Shown here: positions 55,440-63,798 of the stretch, piece after piece
How positions within the stretch are numbered: the stretch's first letter is position 1
Layout of the letters: the number at the start of each line of letters is the position of its first letter
Assembly: GCA_964602985.1 (NCBI GenBank)
Contig: CAZRTJ010000001.1
Coordinates: forward strand, 62,001 to 126,000
Reading direction: 5' to 3'
Length of the DNA stretch: 64,000 nucleotides
Source of the DNA: CAYZJB01 sp964602985
Lineage (GTDB): Bacteria > CLD3 > SB21
Made by a program: the position numbers and the translations under genes
Notes under the pieces: model-generated
The model's input: only the letters and a program-made list of their open reading frames with translations
The model's database searches: none
Told to the model about the DNA's origin: nothing

Positions 55440-56281
55440 AGTATCGTGTAGAATGGTTCCTGGTGTGGGTCATTCGACAATTTTTGCTTATTCATCCTCG
55501 CCTTCTGGTAAGGCCGACAGGACGACTGATCGGTCTGATTTTTTGGATTCTGCGGATCCGATACGCAGTTGCCCGGCAAAACTTGCAACGCGCTTTTCCG
55601 GATTGGCCGCGCCGGAAGATAGGGCAGATCTTGAGAGCCAATTATCGGAGTTTGGGTATCACGTTTGCGGAACTCCTCGTCCTTTCTAGATTGCCGGTCG
55701 AACAGAGCGTGACCATTCCTTTCGATCTGACAGGAGGCGCCATCTTGCTTTCCGGTCACATGGGAAATTGGGAGTGGCTGGCGAAATGTCTGGCGAGCGT
55801 AGGTGTGAAACTCGCTGTGGTCGTGCGCGCGCAACGCAATCCGCATGTGGATCGACTGATCAACCGGGAACGCGGGCGAGTCGGATTGACGGTCGTGTAC
55901 GAAAACGAAGTGTGGAAGATGAAACGACTCGTTGAGCAGGGGTATGCCATCGGACTTCTCGCGGATCAGGATGCGGGCCACAACGATCGGTGGATTCGGT
56001 TTTTTGGCCAGATCTGCGCCGCTCCTTCCGGACCGGAATTTTTCGCCAGGATGGGTAAACCCGTCTACTTTGCAGCTGCTTGTCGGACCGCGTATGGCGA
56101 TTATCAGTTGTCGTTTGCAGATGCGGCCGTGGCGGAAACGGAAATTCATCAGCGGTTTGCCGATTGGCTGGAACAACAGATTCGCGATCATCCGGAACAG
56201 TGGTTATGGCAGCATCGGCGCTGGAAATCGGTACCTCGTCCAGTGGAAGGAATCGTACAGGAATTGCCCTTGCATGTCTGA
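55436..56281 (+). CDS. LpxL/HtrB-type lipid A acyltransferase
   Basis: A 281-aa membrane-bound acyltransferase. The catalytic H-x4-E is at His108-Glu113 ('GHMGNWEW'); 'DQDAGHN' and 'RFFG' later form the lipid A acyltransferase substrate pocket. It adds a secondary acyl chain to a lipid A precursor, which indicates LPS or a related glycolipid. The ATG overlaps the rnhA stop. Confidence 0.87.
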   Translation: MKYRVEWFLVWVIRQFLLIHPRLLVRPTGRLIGLIFWILRIRYAVARQNLQRAFPDWPRRKIGQILRANYRSLGITFAELLVLSRLPVEQSVTIPFDLTGGAILLSGHMGNWEWLAKCLASVGVKLAVVVRAQRNPHVDRLINRERGRVGLTVVYENEVWKMKRLVEQGYAIGLLADQDAGHNDRWIRFFGQICAAPSGPEFFARMGKPVYFAAACRTAYGDYQLSFADAAVAETEIHQRFADWLEQQIRDHPEQWLWQHRRWKSVPRPVEGIVQELPLHV

Positions 56282-56323
56282 GATCGCGTTCGCAAGTTCT
56301 GATGACCAGAGAATGAGAGAGAG

Positions 56324-57610
56324 ATGAAGCGACTTTTCCCTGCCGACGCGACCGTTCAGTCCCCCATCGATCATGAAATCTTGCTCGTGGATGACGAAGT
56401 CAACGTTCTGAGTGTGCTGCAGCGCATTTTTGAGAATCAGTACGTCGTTCATACGGCCAATTCCGGGGAGGAGGCTCTAGGAATATTCCGGACGCATCAT
56501 CCACGAATTGCGCTGATCCTGTCGGATCAGCGGATGCCGAACATGCAAGGCACAGAATTCCTCAGTCGGACCATGGAAATCAAGCCGGATTGCATTCGCA
56601 TGATCCTCACAGGATACACGGATGTCAAGGACCTGATTGACTCCATTAATTCCGGTCGCGTGTTTCAGTACATTACAAAACCTTTTGAGACCGACGATCT
56701 TGTCCTGACGGTGCGGCGGGGGGTGGACTACTACGTTCAGCGGAAGGAGTTGGAGCGGGCCCATGCGGACCTGCAACAGGCTTTCGATCAGCTGCAAAGC
56801 GCACAGGAGCGCCTGATGCAATCCGAAAAATTGTCGATGCTGGGTCAGCTGATGGGCAACATTGCACACGAAATTCGAAACCCCATCACGAACATTGCCA
56901 ATTCCGCAAGACTGCTGCACATGGACTGGGAGACGATCCGCGAACTCCTGATGGCGATGGAAAACGACCGAAATCGAAACTTGTCTCTGGATGAATTCTT
57001 GCACGCGCATGGCGATACGAGGGAGATACAAAAGGAACTCGAATCCTCCATTCAGATTATTGAGAATTCCTGTGGATTGGTGACGGAGATTGTCGAAGAC
57101 CTGCGCGGCTTTTCGCGTTTGGACAACGCAGAATTTGTCCGCTTTGATCTGCACCAGAGCATCGATCGGGCGCTGATTCTGCTGAAAACGAAATTCAAAC
57201 ACATCGTCAATTTTCATAAGAACTATTCGGAGGTGCCGTCGATCGAGGGGTTGCCGGGTCCCGTGGCCCAGGTGATGATCAACATGATCAACAATGCCGC
57301 GCAGGCCGTGGCCGGGCAAGGGGGGGACGTGTGGATCTCCACAAAGGAGAGTCAGGGAACCGTCGTGGTCTCCGTTCGCGACAACGGCCCAGGAATTGAG
57401 CCGGCGGTCCGGGAGAAGATCTTCCACACTGGATTTACGACAAAGACGGATACGGAAGGAACGGGTTTGGGCTTGGCCATTGTCCAAGAAATCATGAGGC
57501 GCCACGGAGGCCACGTCGAACTCCGGGATTCAGACCATTCCGGAGCGGAATTCCTTCTGCATTTTCCCATTTCCCAGAACGGGGTCGTCGCGGAAAAAGA
57601 AGAAGGCTGA
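56324..57610 (+). CDS. Response regulator-histidine kinase fusion
   Basis: A 428-aa soluble signalling protein. An N-terminal receiver domain (about 18-135, phospho-acceptor Asp68 in 'LSDQRMP', Lys119 in 'ITKPF') is joined by a coiled coil to a kinase core with His182 in 'NIAHEIRNPI', N-box 'NMINNAAQAV' and G-boxes 'DNGPGIEP' and 'GTGLGLAI'. It lacks membrane helices, so its signal arrives by phosphorylation or another protein. A receiver ahead of the kinase suggests that it is itself controlled by a phosphorelay. No partner regulator gene is adjacent. Confidence 0.92.
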   Translation: MKRLFPADATVQSPIDHEILLVDDEVNVLSVLQRIFENQYVVHTANSGEEALGIFRTHHPRIALILSDQRMPNMQGTEFLSRTMEIKPDCIRMILTGYTDVKDLIDSINSGRVFQYITKPFETDDLVLTVRRGVDYYVQRKELERAHADLQQAFDQLQSAQERLMQSEKLSMLGQLMGNIAHEIRNPITNIANSARLLHMDWETIRELLMAMENDRNRNLSLDEFLHAHGDTREIQKELESSIQIIENSCGLVTEIVEDLRGFSRLDNAEFVRFDLHQSIDRALILLKTKFKHIVNFHKNYSEVPSIEGLPGPVAQVMINMINNAAQAVAGQGGDVWISTKESQGTVVVSVRDNGPGIEPAVREKIFHTGFTTKTDTEGTGLGLAIVQEIMRRHGGHVELRDSDHSGAEFLLHFPISQNGVVAEKEEG

Positions 57611-57625
57611 TCGTTGACCAGCCTT
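57592..57625 (-). terminator. Terminator of tRNA-Leu, inside the kinase gene end
   Basis: On the reverse strand AAGGCTG and CAGCCTT (57619-57625 and 57603-57609) form a 7-bp stem with a 9-nt loop, followed by CTTCTTTTT. It starts right after the encoded CCA of tRNA-Leu and overlaps the last codons of the kinase gene on the other strand. Confidence 0.8.
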
Positions 57626-57711
57626 TGGTGCCGAAGGGGGGAGTTGAACCCCCACGCTCTTGCGAGCACTAGTACCTGAAACTAGCGTGTCTGCCATTTC
57701 ACCACCTCGGC
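57626..57711 (-). tRNA. tRNA-Leu (anticodon CAG)
   Basis: A class II tRNA with a long variable arm. The acceptor stem is GCCGAGG with CCTTCGGC pairing, and the anticodon stem-loop CTAGT-TTCAGGT-ACTAG gives anticodon CAG (codon CUG). The variable arm is TGCTCGCAAGAGCG. The discriminator A and 3' CCA are encoded (57626-57629). Confidence 0.96.
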
Positions 57712-57721
57712 GACGGGAAGT

Positions 57722-57749
57722 AATATAAAAGAAAACCCTCCAGATTCAA
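57722..57749 (-). promoter_or_regulatory. Promoter of tRNA-Leu
   Basis: On the reverse strand TTGAAT (57744-57749) and TATATT (57722-57727) are spaced by 16 nt. The -10 element ends 10 nt before the tRNA 5' end. Confidence 0.5.
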
Positions 57750-57758
57750 GAATCAATT

Positions 57759-58826
57759 CTACGCCAGACCCTCAACCATCCTGCGAATTTCCGAGTCGAC
57801 TTCGATGAGGTTGCCAAACGCGTCGGATAAACTCTTCTTGATCGATCCGTCATCCGCAGCGGCGCTTACGTCAATGGTGCCGCCGTTCTCGGTGAAATCA
57901 TACAGATCCTCCAGCGCTTGAAGCAGTTGATCTTCGAGTTTGGCTGAATCCGCATGATCCCATCCGTATTCGTTCAGAAAGCTACTCCGCAGTTGCTCCA
58001 AACCTTCTTTGCGAGAGGAGCGCTCGGCTTCTTCGAACTTGGCTTCCAAATCCTTAATCACACCGAGCTTTCCATTCAGCTGGACTTTCTGCGTCTGCAG
58101 ACGAAGGCTGCGGATCTTCATTGACGACAAGCGGGTGTTCAGCACATCCAGGGTCGCTCGCGCAACCGTTCGGATAATCAACGGATAGGTGGACAGGACG
58201 AAAATGAGCTGTGGATTCTTCTCGATATCCACGAGTCGCGGCTCCTGCACATTTTCACGAATGAGCGTGTTAAAAGCGATCAGGATCGAACGCCACACTT
58301 GAAACTGTGTGATCACGTCTTGAAGCGTGTCTACGGAACGTATCTTGTCGTAGAAGACACTGACCGACGAGGTCAGCAGGTCCGTTTGTGCGGGCGTGGA
58401 GGGGCCAGGCTCGTCCTCCGTGAAGACCGAGGTTAAACGAGTAATGAGCATATCGACTTCTGCGAGCAACTGCGCCATCCCTTCACCCATCTGCTTCAAC
58501 TCGGCATGCGCGACTTCCTGTGTGAGTCCCTGACGGTTGAGCAGTGAGTCCAGTTCCAGGATTGCCTCTTCGCCGATGAAGCGATGGCCATTGAGCTTCC
58601 GGAAGATACTCCACTTCATCTGGTCCCATTGTTTGGGATGGAGTTTCTTCTGCAGAATCTCGATCTGCATTTTTACGGCCCCATAATCCCCCAGCGCCTG
58701 GAGCCTCGAGCGGGAGCGATTGGGGTGAAATCGTAGTTCGAGCTCGGCGTACAGCTCCTTTAACTCTTGATTTTCCAAGCTCTCTTTAATGTAAGTCAGT
58801 ACGGACAGCAAGTTTTGGAATTGCAT
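57759..58826 (-). CDS. Unknown 355-aa helical protein
   Basis: I do not recognise this family. The protein is soluble and predominantly alpha-helical with extended coiled-coil stretches (about residues 225-285, 'LQTQKVQLNGKLGVIKDLEAKFEEAE'). It has no signal or membrane helix. ATG at 58826 is chosen, but ATG at 58853 is also possible and neither has a clear ribosome-binding site. Its helical, TPR-less style is like that of the 541-aa and 450-aa unknown proteins in this window. Confidence 0.72.
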   Translation of the reverse strand: MQFQNLLSVLTYIKESLENQELKELYAELELRFHPNRSRSRLQALGDYGAVKMQIEILQKKLHPKQWDQMKWSIFRKLNGHRFIGEEAILELDSLLNRQGLTQEVAHAELKQMGEGMAQLLAEVDMLITRLTSVFTEDEPGPSTPAQTDLLTSSVSVFYDKIRSVDTLQDVITQFQVWRSILIAFNTLIRENVQEPRLVDIEKNPQLIFVLSTYPLIIRTVARATLDVLNTRLSSMKIRSLRLQTQKVQLNGKLGVIKDLEAKFEEAERSSRKEGLEQLRSSFLNEYGWDHADSAKLEDQLLQALEDLYDFTENGGTIDVSAAADDGSIKKSLSDAFGNLIEVDSEIRRMVEGLA

Positions 58827-58893
58827 GGCTACACACCATGTAAGGTTAAGCATTTAGTAAACATAGCAAAATATAGATGTTACGGCCCACATT

Positions 58894-58950
58894 ATCAACT
58901 AATTATAACTAATTATAAAGGTTGGTGACTCATACGTATCAATGCGTATG
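58894..58950. repeat. AT-rich direct repeats and a hairpin upstream of a secreted protein gene
   Basis: Two tandem copies of AACTAATTAT (starting at 58897) are followed by an inverted repeat CATACG (58931-58936) / CGTATG (58945-58950) with an 8-nt loop. They lie between the divergent genes at 58826 and 59044. They may be regulatory; no terminator-like T-run follows. Confidence 0.45.
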
Positions 58951-58996
58951 GTGGGTCTTTCAAGCTATGAATGTAGCCTGCGCGGGATAATTTCAA

Positions 58997-59025
58997 TTTT
59001 GATTTCACAGAGATTTCGCTATAAT
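58997..59025 (+). promoter_or_regulatory. Promoter of the 148-aa secreted protein gene
   Basis: TATAAT (59020-59025) is a perfect -10 element; TTTTGA (58997-59002) lies 17 nt upstream as a fair -35. Transcription would begin only about 12 nt before the GTG start, leaving a very short leader. Confidence 0.55.
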
Positions 59026-59043
59026 GAGCAGGTTTTTTGAGAC

Positions 59044-59490
59044 GTGATATTGAGAAACTTTTTTGTCATCGTTCTGGTTTTTGGAGTTGGGCCATCCGTT
59101 GCATCGTCGCAACAGCGAACAGGCTTGGGTGTCATTGTGGGCGAGCCGACCGGCATCTCATTCAAGTACCGAGTCTCCTCAAGTACCGCAGTGGATGCGG
59201 CCGCAGCGTGGTCCTTTGGTGGGAGGAAGGACGCGTTTCAACTGCACGGCGATTTTCTCTGGCACCGCTATGAGGTGGAGAGAGGAAGATTGCCGCTATT
59301 CTTTGGCGTCGGATGTCGAATGGTGCTGGGTGACAAGACGGATCTGGGCGCTCGGGTGCCAGTGGGACTGACGTACGAATGGGATCACAACTTGGCGGAC
59401 ATTTTTATGGAGCTGGTTCCCGTATTGGATTTCATTCCCGATACGGGGTTAACGATTAACGGAGCTTTGGGAGTAAGATATTGGTTCTGA
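59044..59490 (+). CDS. Small outer-membrane beta-barrel-like protein
   Basis: A 148-aa exported protein with a signal peptide (about 1-22, ending 'SVASSQQ'). The mature part has alternating hydrophobic strands and ends in Tyr-Trp-Phe, the aromatic C-terminus typical of outer-membrane barrels. About eight strands could fit, as in OmpX/OmpW-like proteins. The start is GTG at 59044, with only a weak ribosome-binding site. Function is unknown. It overlaps the next gene by 10 nt. Confidence 0.7.
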   Translation: MILRNFFVIVLVFGVGPSVASSQQRTGLGVIVGEPTGISFKYRVSSSTAVDAAAAWSFGGRKDAFQLHGDFLWHRYEVERGRLPLFFGVGCRMVLGDKTDLGARVPVGLTYEWDHNLADIFMELVPVLDFIPDTGLTINGALGVRYWF

Positions 59491-61445
59491 CACGCTGTCT
59501 GTTTACCGCGTTCACGTTGGTGAGCCTGGGTGGGTCGGTGACCGCCCAATCTGCGATTTTTGAGAGACCGTTGAGTCCCCGTATCGCCAATTATTCCATG
59601 AATGCGAAATTGCTGCCGGACGAAAAAATCGTTCAAGGGGAATACACATTGCGCTGGTGGAATTCCTCGCGTGATACGATTCGGACTTTGCAATTTCATT
59701 TGTATCTGAATGCGTTCAAGAATAGCCGGTCGACGTTCATGCGGGAGCGTCCTTCCGCGATGGGTCGTGACAGCTCGGAATGCGGTTGGGTGGACATCGA
59801 TCGGTTGCAATTGGCGACCGGTGAAGCGTTGCCGTACGCATTCATCCAACCGGATGACGACAATTCACACGATCAAACGGTGATCGAGGTGGCCTTGTCG
59901 AAGCCCTTGGTGCCGGGCGCGACCATCGAGGTTGTTTGTCAATTCCGATCCAAACTTCCCCGCGCTGGGCAGCGGACGGGCTTTGCTGATAACGAATACT
60001 TCTTCGTTGCACAGTGGTTTCCGAAGATCGGTGTATGGGAAAATGGCAGGTGGAATTGCCACCAGTTCCACGCGAACAGTGAGTTCTATGCGGATTTCGG
60101 CGTCTACGATCTCGAACTGACGGTCCCGAAGCGCTTTGTGGTCGGAGCCAACGCCGTCCTCCTGAAGAAAGAAGAGAAATCGGACGATGTGGTCTTTCAG
60201 TATCGTCAGGAGGATGTGATCGATGTCGTGTGGACGGCTTCGCCGGAGTATTTTGTGGACACACAACGTGTCGCGGTCGATGGACACGAAGTGACGGTCA
60301 CGTATCTCTTGTCGCCGGGACAAGAGCCGTACCTTCTGCAGTATCGGGAGGCGGTTCCCCGGATGTTGAATTACTTTCATCAGTGGCTGGGCCGATATCC
60401 CTATCCCAATCTGACGATCGTCGATGTGCCAGCGGATGAAGCAGGCTCCATCGGCGGCATGGAGTACCCGACGCTGATCACCACAGGCAATTTGCCGACG
60501 TTTGGTTTCTTCGAGCCATCGCGGCACGTGCGATACTTTGAGATCGTGTTATTCCACGAATTCGCCCACAACTATTGCATGGGGTTGCTCGCAAGCAATG
60601 AATTTGAAGAGCCGTGGGTTGATGAGGGCTTTACGTCTTACTTTGAGCACCGAGCGCTCGTCGAGTACTCGCGGGAGTTTCAACAGTCTGAGTTTGGTAC
60701 AGTGTTGGGCTTCCCCATTCAATCGCTGGAGTATCATCGTGGGAGTTATCTGACCCGACCGATGGACGGGACGATCGCGGGGGCTGCGTGGGAGCACACG
60801 CCCGGGTTCTACCAAACGGCTGCGTACAGCAAACCTGTATTGCTTCTGACGACACTGGAACGGATGGTTGGAACCGAGACCATGAACACGATCACCCGGA
60901 CCTATTTTGAGAGGTGGAAATTCCGTCATCCCCGATCCAGTGATTTTTTTGCGGTCGTCGAGGAGGTGACCGGTCGGGAAATGGATGGTTTTGTCAAAGA
61001 CTTTGTTTACGGCAACGGTACCGTGGATCACGAGGTCGTCGCCGTCCGACGATTGCCAAAGCCAATTGTTCGTGGATGGTTTGACGGAGAAGATGGCATG
61101 ACGTATGTGGACTCGGTGTTTGCGACGGATTCCATCGCCACTCGCATCTCCTTCCGCAACAACGGATCGATTGCTGTGCCGGCGCCGATTTGGATTTGCC
61201 TCGCCAATGGCGACACCCTCCGTGATCAGTGGGACGGGCGATCCGGACTCACGGTGCGCACGTACCGAACCGCCTCGGAAGTTACCTCGGTATGGATCGA
61301 TCCCGAGCAAACCAATGTTCTCGACCTTTGTCTGGCGAACAATGCCTGCTTCACCGCCGGGAAGACATCGGGCATCTGGGGCATTACCGGCGGATTCATC
61401 GCGGCGTTTCAAGAACTTCTCCAAATTCTTTTCCTGTGGATGTAA
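59481..61445 (+). CDS. Secreted M1-family metallopeptidase, second copy
   Basis: A 654-aa zinc peptidase. A signal peptide (about 1-22) is followed by a beta domain and a catalytic domain with HEFAHN starting at His359 and 'WVDEGFTSYFEH' supplying the Glu. The Gly-x-Met-Glu motif of exopeptidases is in 'IGGMEYPTL' near residue 326. A hydrophobic C-terminal segment (about 640-654) may anchor it in the membrane. The start is TTG at 59481 with GGGAG 7 nt upstream. It is only distantly similar to the M1 protein at 14152. Confidence 0.88.
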   Translation: MVLTRCLFTAFTLVSLGGSVTAQSAIFERPLSPRIANYSMNAKLLPDEKIVQGEYTLRWWNSSRDTIRTLQFHLYLNAFKNSRSTFMRERPSAMGRDSSECGWVDIDRLQLATGEALPYAFIQPDDDNSHDQTVIEVALSKPLVPGATIEVVCQFRSKLPRAGQRTGFADNEYFFVAQWFPKIGVWENGRWNCHQFHANSEFYADFGVYDLELTVPKRFVVGANAVLLKKEEKSDDVVFQYRQEDVIDVVWTASPEYFVDTQRVAVDGHEVTVTYLLSPGQEPYLLQYREAVPRMLNYFHQWLGRYPYPNLTIVDVPADEAGSIGGMEYPTLITTGNLPTFGFFEPSRHVRYFEIVLFHEFAHNYCMGLLASNEFEEPWVDEGFTSYFEHRALVEYSREFQQSEFGTVLGFPIQSLEYHRGSYLTRPMDGTIAGAAWEHTPGFYQTAAYSKPVLLLTTLERMVGTETMNTITRTYFERWKFRHPRSSDFFAVVEEVTGREMDGFVKDFVYGNGTVDHEVVAVRRLPKPIVRGWFDGEDGMTYVDSVFATDSIATRISFRNNGSIAVPAPIWICLANGDTLRDQWDGRSGLTVRTYRTASEVTSVWIDPEQTNVLDLCLANNACFTAGKTSGIWGITGGFIAAFQELLQILFLWM

Positions 61446-61447
61446 TC

Positions 61448-62251
61448 ATGAAAGACGTACGTAAGGCCTGGCAAAAAACGAAGACCGTTACGATTTGGAT
61501 TCATCTGTTGTGGCTGATGACACTGGTTACACTGGGATTGCTGTCTGCCGGTCTTGCCGTTCCCCTTTCGGCTTTTGGCGGTCATTCCCTGGCCGGTCAG
61601 GTGTGGTCGCGTACGGTGGACAGCGGATATTGGTTGGAATTTATCCTGCAACACAACGGGTGGCTGACGGGTCTCCTGGTGGGAGTCGCGATGGTGTGGA
61701 TCGTGATGTGGGTCGTCTATGTGTGGATGTCTGCTCGCATTGTGCAACGCCTGACGGAAACGACAGGAGACGTCAGAAAATTCTTTTGGGCGTATTTGCG
61801 ACTTGGTGTACTCGTATTTTTCCTGGCATTGCTCGTTACTCCCCTGGTAACAGCGGGTGTTGTCGGGCAGAGCCTGTTGATTCTCCTGTGGCTTGTCCTG
61901 TGGATGACAGCGGACTCGGCAAGAGTTCGCTTGCAGCAGGAACAGCGCAGAGGATCGTTCGGTATGTTCTTTCGGTCTCTTGCGTGGGTGTTCAGGCGAC
62001 TTCCGCGATTGGGAGTGTTGTACGTGTTGGTGGTCGCGGCCGTTCTGGTGGTCAATTGGATGGGGGATTCGTTGGTGGGGGTCTTGGGCCGGGCCAGCGG
62101 CTGGGCGGTTTTTCTCGGGTTTTTGATTCAGCAGATCGTTGTGTGGGTTCGATGGGCACTCCGCGTGTATCTTTGGTCGGTTCTTGTGATGGTGGAGCCT
62201 GCTCCGGTCGCCACGACGGTCGAGCACGGGGAGATGGATGTCGCGGGTTAG
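61448..62251 (+). CDS. Multi-span membrane protein of unknown function
   Basis: A 267-aa protein with six hydrophobic helices and basic loops. It resembles DUF4013-like or generic YihY-like membrane proteins in layout, but I recognise no motif. The ATG at 61448 is 2 nt after the M1 peptidase stop, and a longer upstream frame lies inside that gene. Its end overlaps the start of the Gfo/Idh gene by 14 nt. Confidence 0.78.
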   Translation: MKDVRKAWQKTKTVTIWIHLLWLMTLVTLGLLSAGLAVPLSAFGGHSLAGQVWSRTVDSGYWLEFILQHNGWLTGLLVGVAMVWIVMWVVYVWMSARIVQRLTETTGDVRKFFWAYLRLGVLVFFLALLVTPLVTAGVVGQSLLILLWLVLWMTADSARVRLQQEQRRGSFGMFFRSLAWVFRRLPRLGVLYVLVVAAVLVVNWMGDSLVGVLGRASGWAVFLGFLIQQIVVWVRWALRVYLWSVLVMVEPAPVATTVEHGEMDVAG

Positions 62252-63209
62252 ATTGGGGATTGTCGGTTGCGGTCGATGGGGGATGAACCACGTTCGAACA
62301 GCGGCGGAGTTGAAGGAATCGGACGTAGTGGTTGTGTGCGATCAAGACGCACGCGCGCGGCAACGGGTCGCGGAGAGACTTCCCTCAACTCGTTTTGTGG
62401 TGGAGTCGGGCGATGTGGCTGGTGATTCACGAGTGCAAGCCGTAGTTATTGCCACGCCGGCAGAAACCCATTTTGCAATTGCACAGCAAATGTTGGCCGC
62501 AGGCAAAGACATCCTCGTTGAGAAACCGATCACGCTCACAGTTGCCGAAACCCGATCCCTCGTGCAGCAGGCGGAAGAGGGGTCCAGGATTCTGATGGTT
62601 GGCCATATTCTTTTGTATCATCCAGCGGTTCGAGAATTGAAATGTCGTTACGAGCGCGGTGACATCGGGCGGCTGCAGTATATGTACAGCAACCGTCTGA
62701 ATCTGGGCGCGATTCGAAGCGAGGAGAATATTCTTTGGTCGTTTGCGCCGCACGATATTTCCGTGATTCAGCATCTGGTCGGAGTCCGGCCGGATCGCGT
62801 ACGGGCCATGGGCGCCACATTTGTGCAGAACGGGGTCGAGGATACTACGATCACGTATTTGGACTATCCCGATAATGTCCACGCGCACATCTTTGTGAGT
62901 TGGCTACACCCATTCAAGGAACAGCGTCTGGTGGTGATCGGCGACAAAGGAATGTTTGTCTTTGATGATACTGCCGCGACGGATAAACTTCGTTTCAGCG
63001 CCAAGGGATTTTCTGCCAAGGACGGCCGCATTGAGAAGTTTGATGAAGCGTTCTCGGTAATTCCCATTGCGTCGGAATCCCCGTTGGCGGAGGAGCATCG
63101 ACATTTCTATCGCTGCGTCGAAGAGCGCCGGCGTCCGTTGACGGACGGGAATCACGCGCTGGAAGTGATGGAGATTCTGGAGGCTGCTCAAAGGAGATTG
63201 CATGACTGA
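62238..63209 (+). CDS. Gfo/Idh/MocA oxidoreductase, probable WbpB-type sugar dehydrogenase
   Basis: A 323-aa NAD(P)-dependent oxidoreductase. The Rossmann motif 'GIVGCGRWGMNH' is at residues 7-18 and 'EKPITLTVAE', with the catalytic Lys, is near residue 97. Followed by an acetyltransferase and an aminotransferase, it fits WbpB, which oxidises UDP-GlcNAcA at C3 for making UDP-2,3-diacetamido sugars. The assignment depends on this context, since family members act on many sugars. Confidence 0.87.
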   Translation: MSRVRLGIVGCGRWGMNHVRTAAELKESDVVVVCDQDARARQRVAERLPSTRFVVESGDVAGDSRVQAVVIATPAETHFAIAQQMLAAGKDILVEKPITLTVAETRSLVQQAEEGSRILMVGHILLYHPAVRELKCRYERGDIGRLQYMYSNRLNLGAIRSEENILWSFAPHDISVIQHLVGVRPDRVRAMGATFVQNGVEDTTITYLDYPDNVHAHIFVSWLHPFKEQRLVVIGDKGMFVFDDTAATDKLRFSAKGFSAKDGRIEKFDEAFSVIPIASESPLAEEHRHFYRCVEERRRPLTDGNHALEVMEILEAAQRRLHD

Positions 63210-63798
63210 TGCGAAGCAAACATTTTATGTCAATCCGTACGCCGTTGTCGATGACGGAGTGACGATCGGAGAGGGAACAAAGATTTGGCATTTTTCGCAT
63301 GTGCAAAAAGGCTCTACGATCGGACGGAGTTGTGTGTTGGGGCAGAATGTAAATGTAGGAAACAACGTCCGGATCGGGGATTACTGTAAGATTCAGAACA
63401 ACGTGTCGATCTATGAAGGTGTGGAGCTTGAGGATTATGTGTTCTGTGGTCCGTCCATGGTTTTTACAAACATTCTCGATCCACGGTGCAAATATCCGCA
63501 GGTGGGAGCGCAGTTCTACATCAGGACCCTGGTTCGGGAAGGCGCATCTCTGGGAGCCAATTGCACGATCGTTTGCGGTCACACGATCGGGCGATCTGCT
63601 TTGATCGGAGCGGGCGCGGTGGTCACGAAAGACGTTCCGGACTTTGCGCTGGTTGTCGGGAACCCGGGACGCATCGTCGGATGGGTCAGCGAAGCCGGAA
63701 GGAAGCTTGTGTTTGACAAGAACGGTGTTGCCCGATGTGACAAATCTGGAAAGTCGTATCGACTCGCTGACGGAGTAGTGTCCGAGGTGGCATCATGA
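63202..63798 (+). CDS. Left-handed beta-helix acetyltransferase, probable WbpD
   Basis: A 198-aa hexapeptide-repeat acyltransferase. Many 'xIGxxx' type turns form a left-handed beta-helix ('GVTIGEGTKIWHFSHV', 'NVNVGNNVRIGDYCKIQ', 'ALIGAGAVVTKDVPDFALVVGNP'). WbpD acetylates the 3-amino group of UDP-3-amino-GlcNAcA. It overlaps the upstream gene by 8 nt and the next by 4 nt. The gene order supports the assignment. Confidence 0.88.
   Translation: MTDAKQTFYVNPYAVVDDGVTIGEGTKIWHFSHVQKGSTIGRSCVLGQNVNVGNNVRIGDYCKIQNNVSIYEGVELEDYVFCGPSMVFTNILDPRCKYPQVGAQFYIRTLVREGASLGANCTIVCGHTIGRSALIGAGAVVTKDVPDFALVVGNPGRIVGWVSEAGRKLVFDKNGVARCDKSGKSYRLADGVVSEVAS

Noticed and set aside
58931..58950. Inverted repeat CATACG/CGTATG as a terminator
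   Set aside because: It sits between divergent genes, where no terminator is needed, and no T-run follows the stem.
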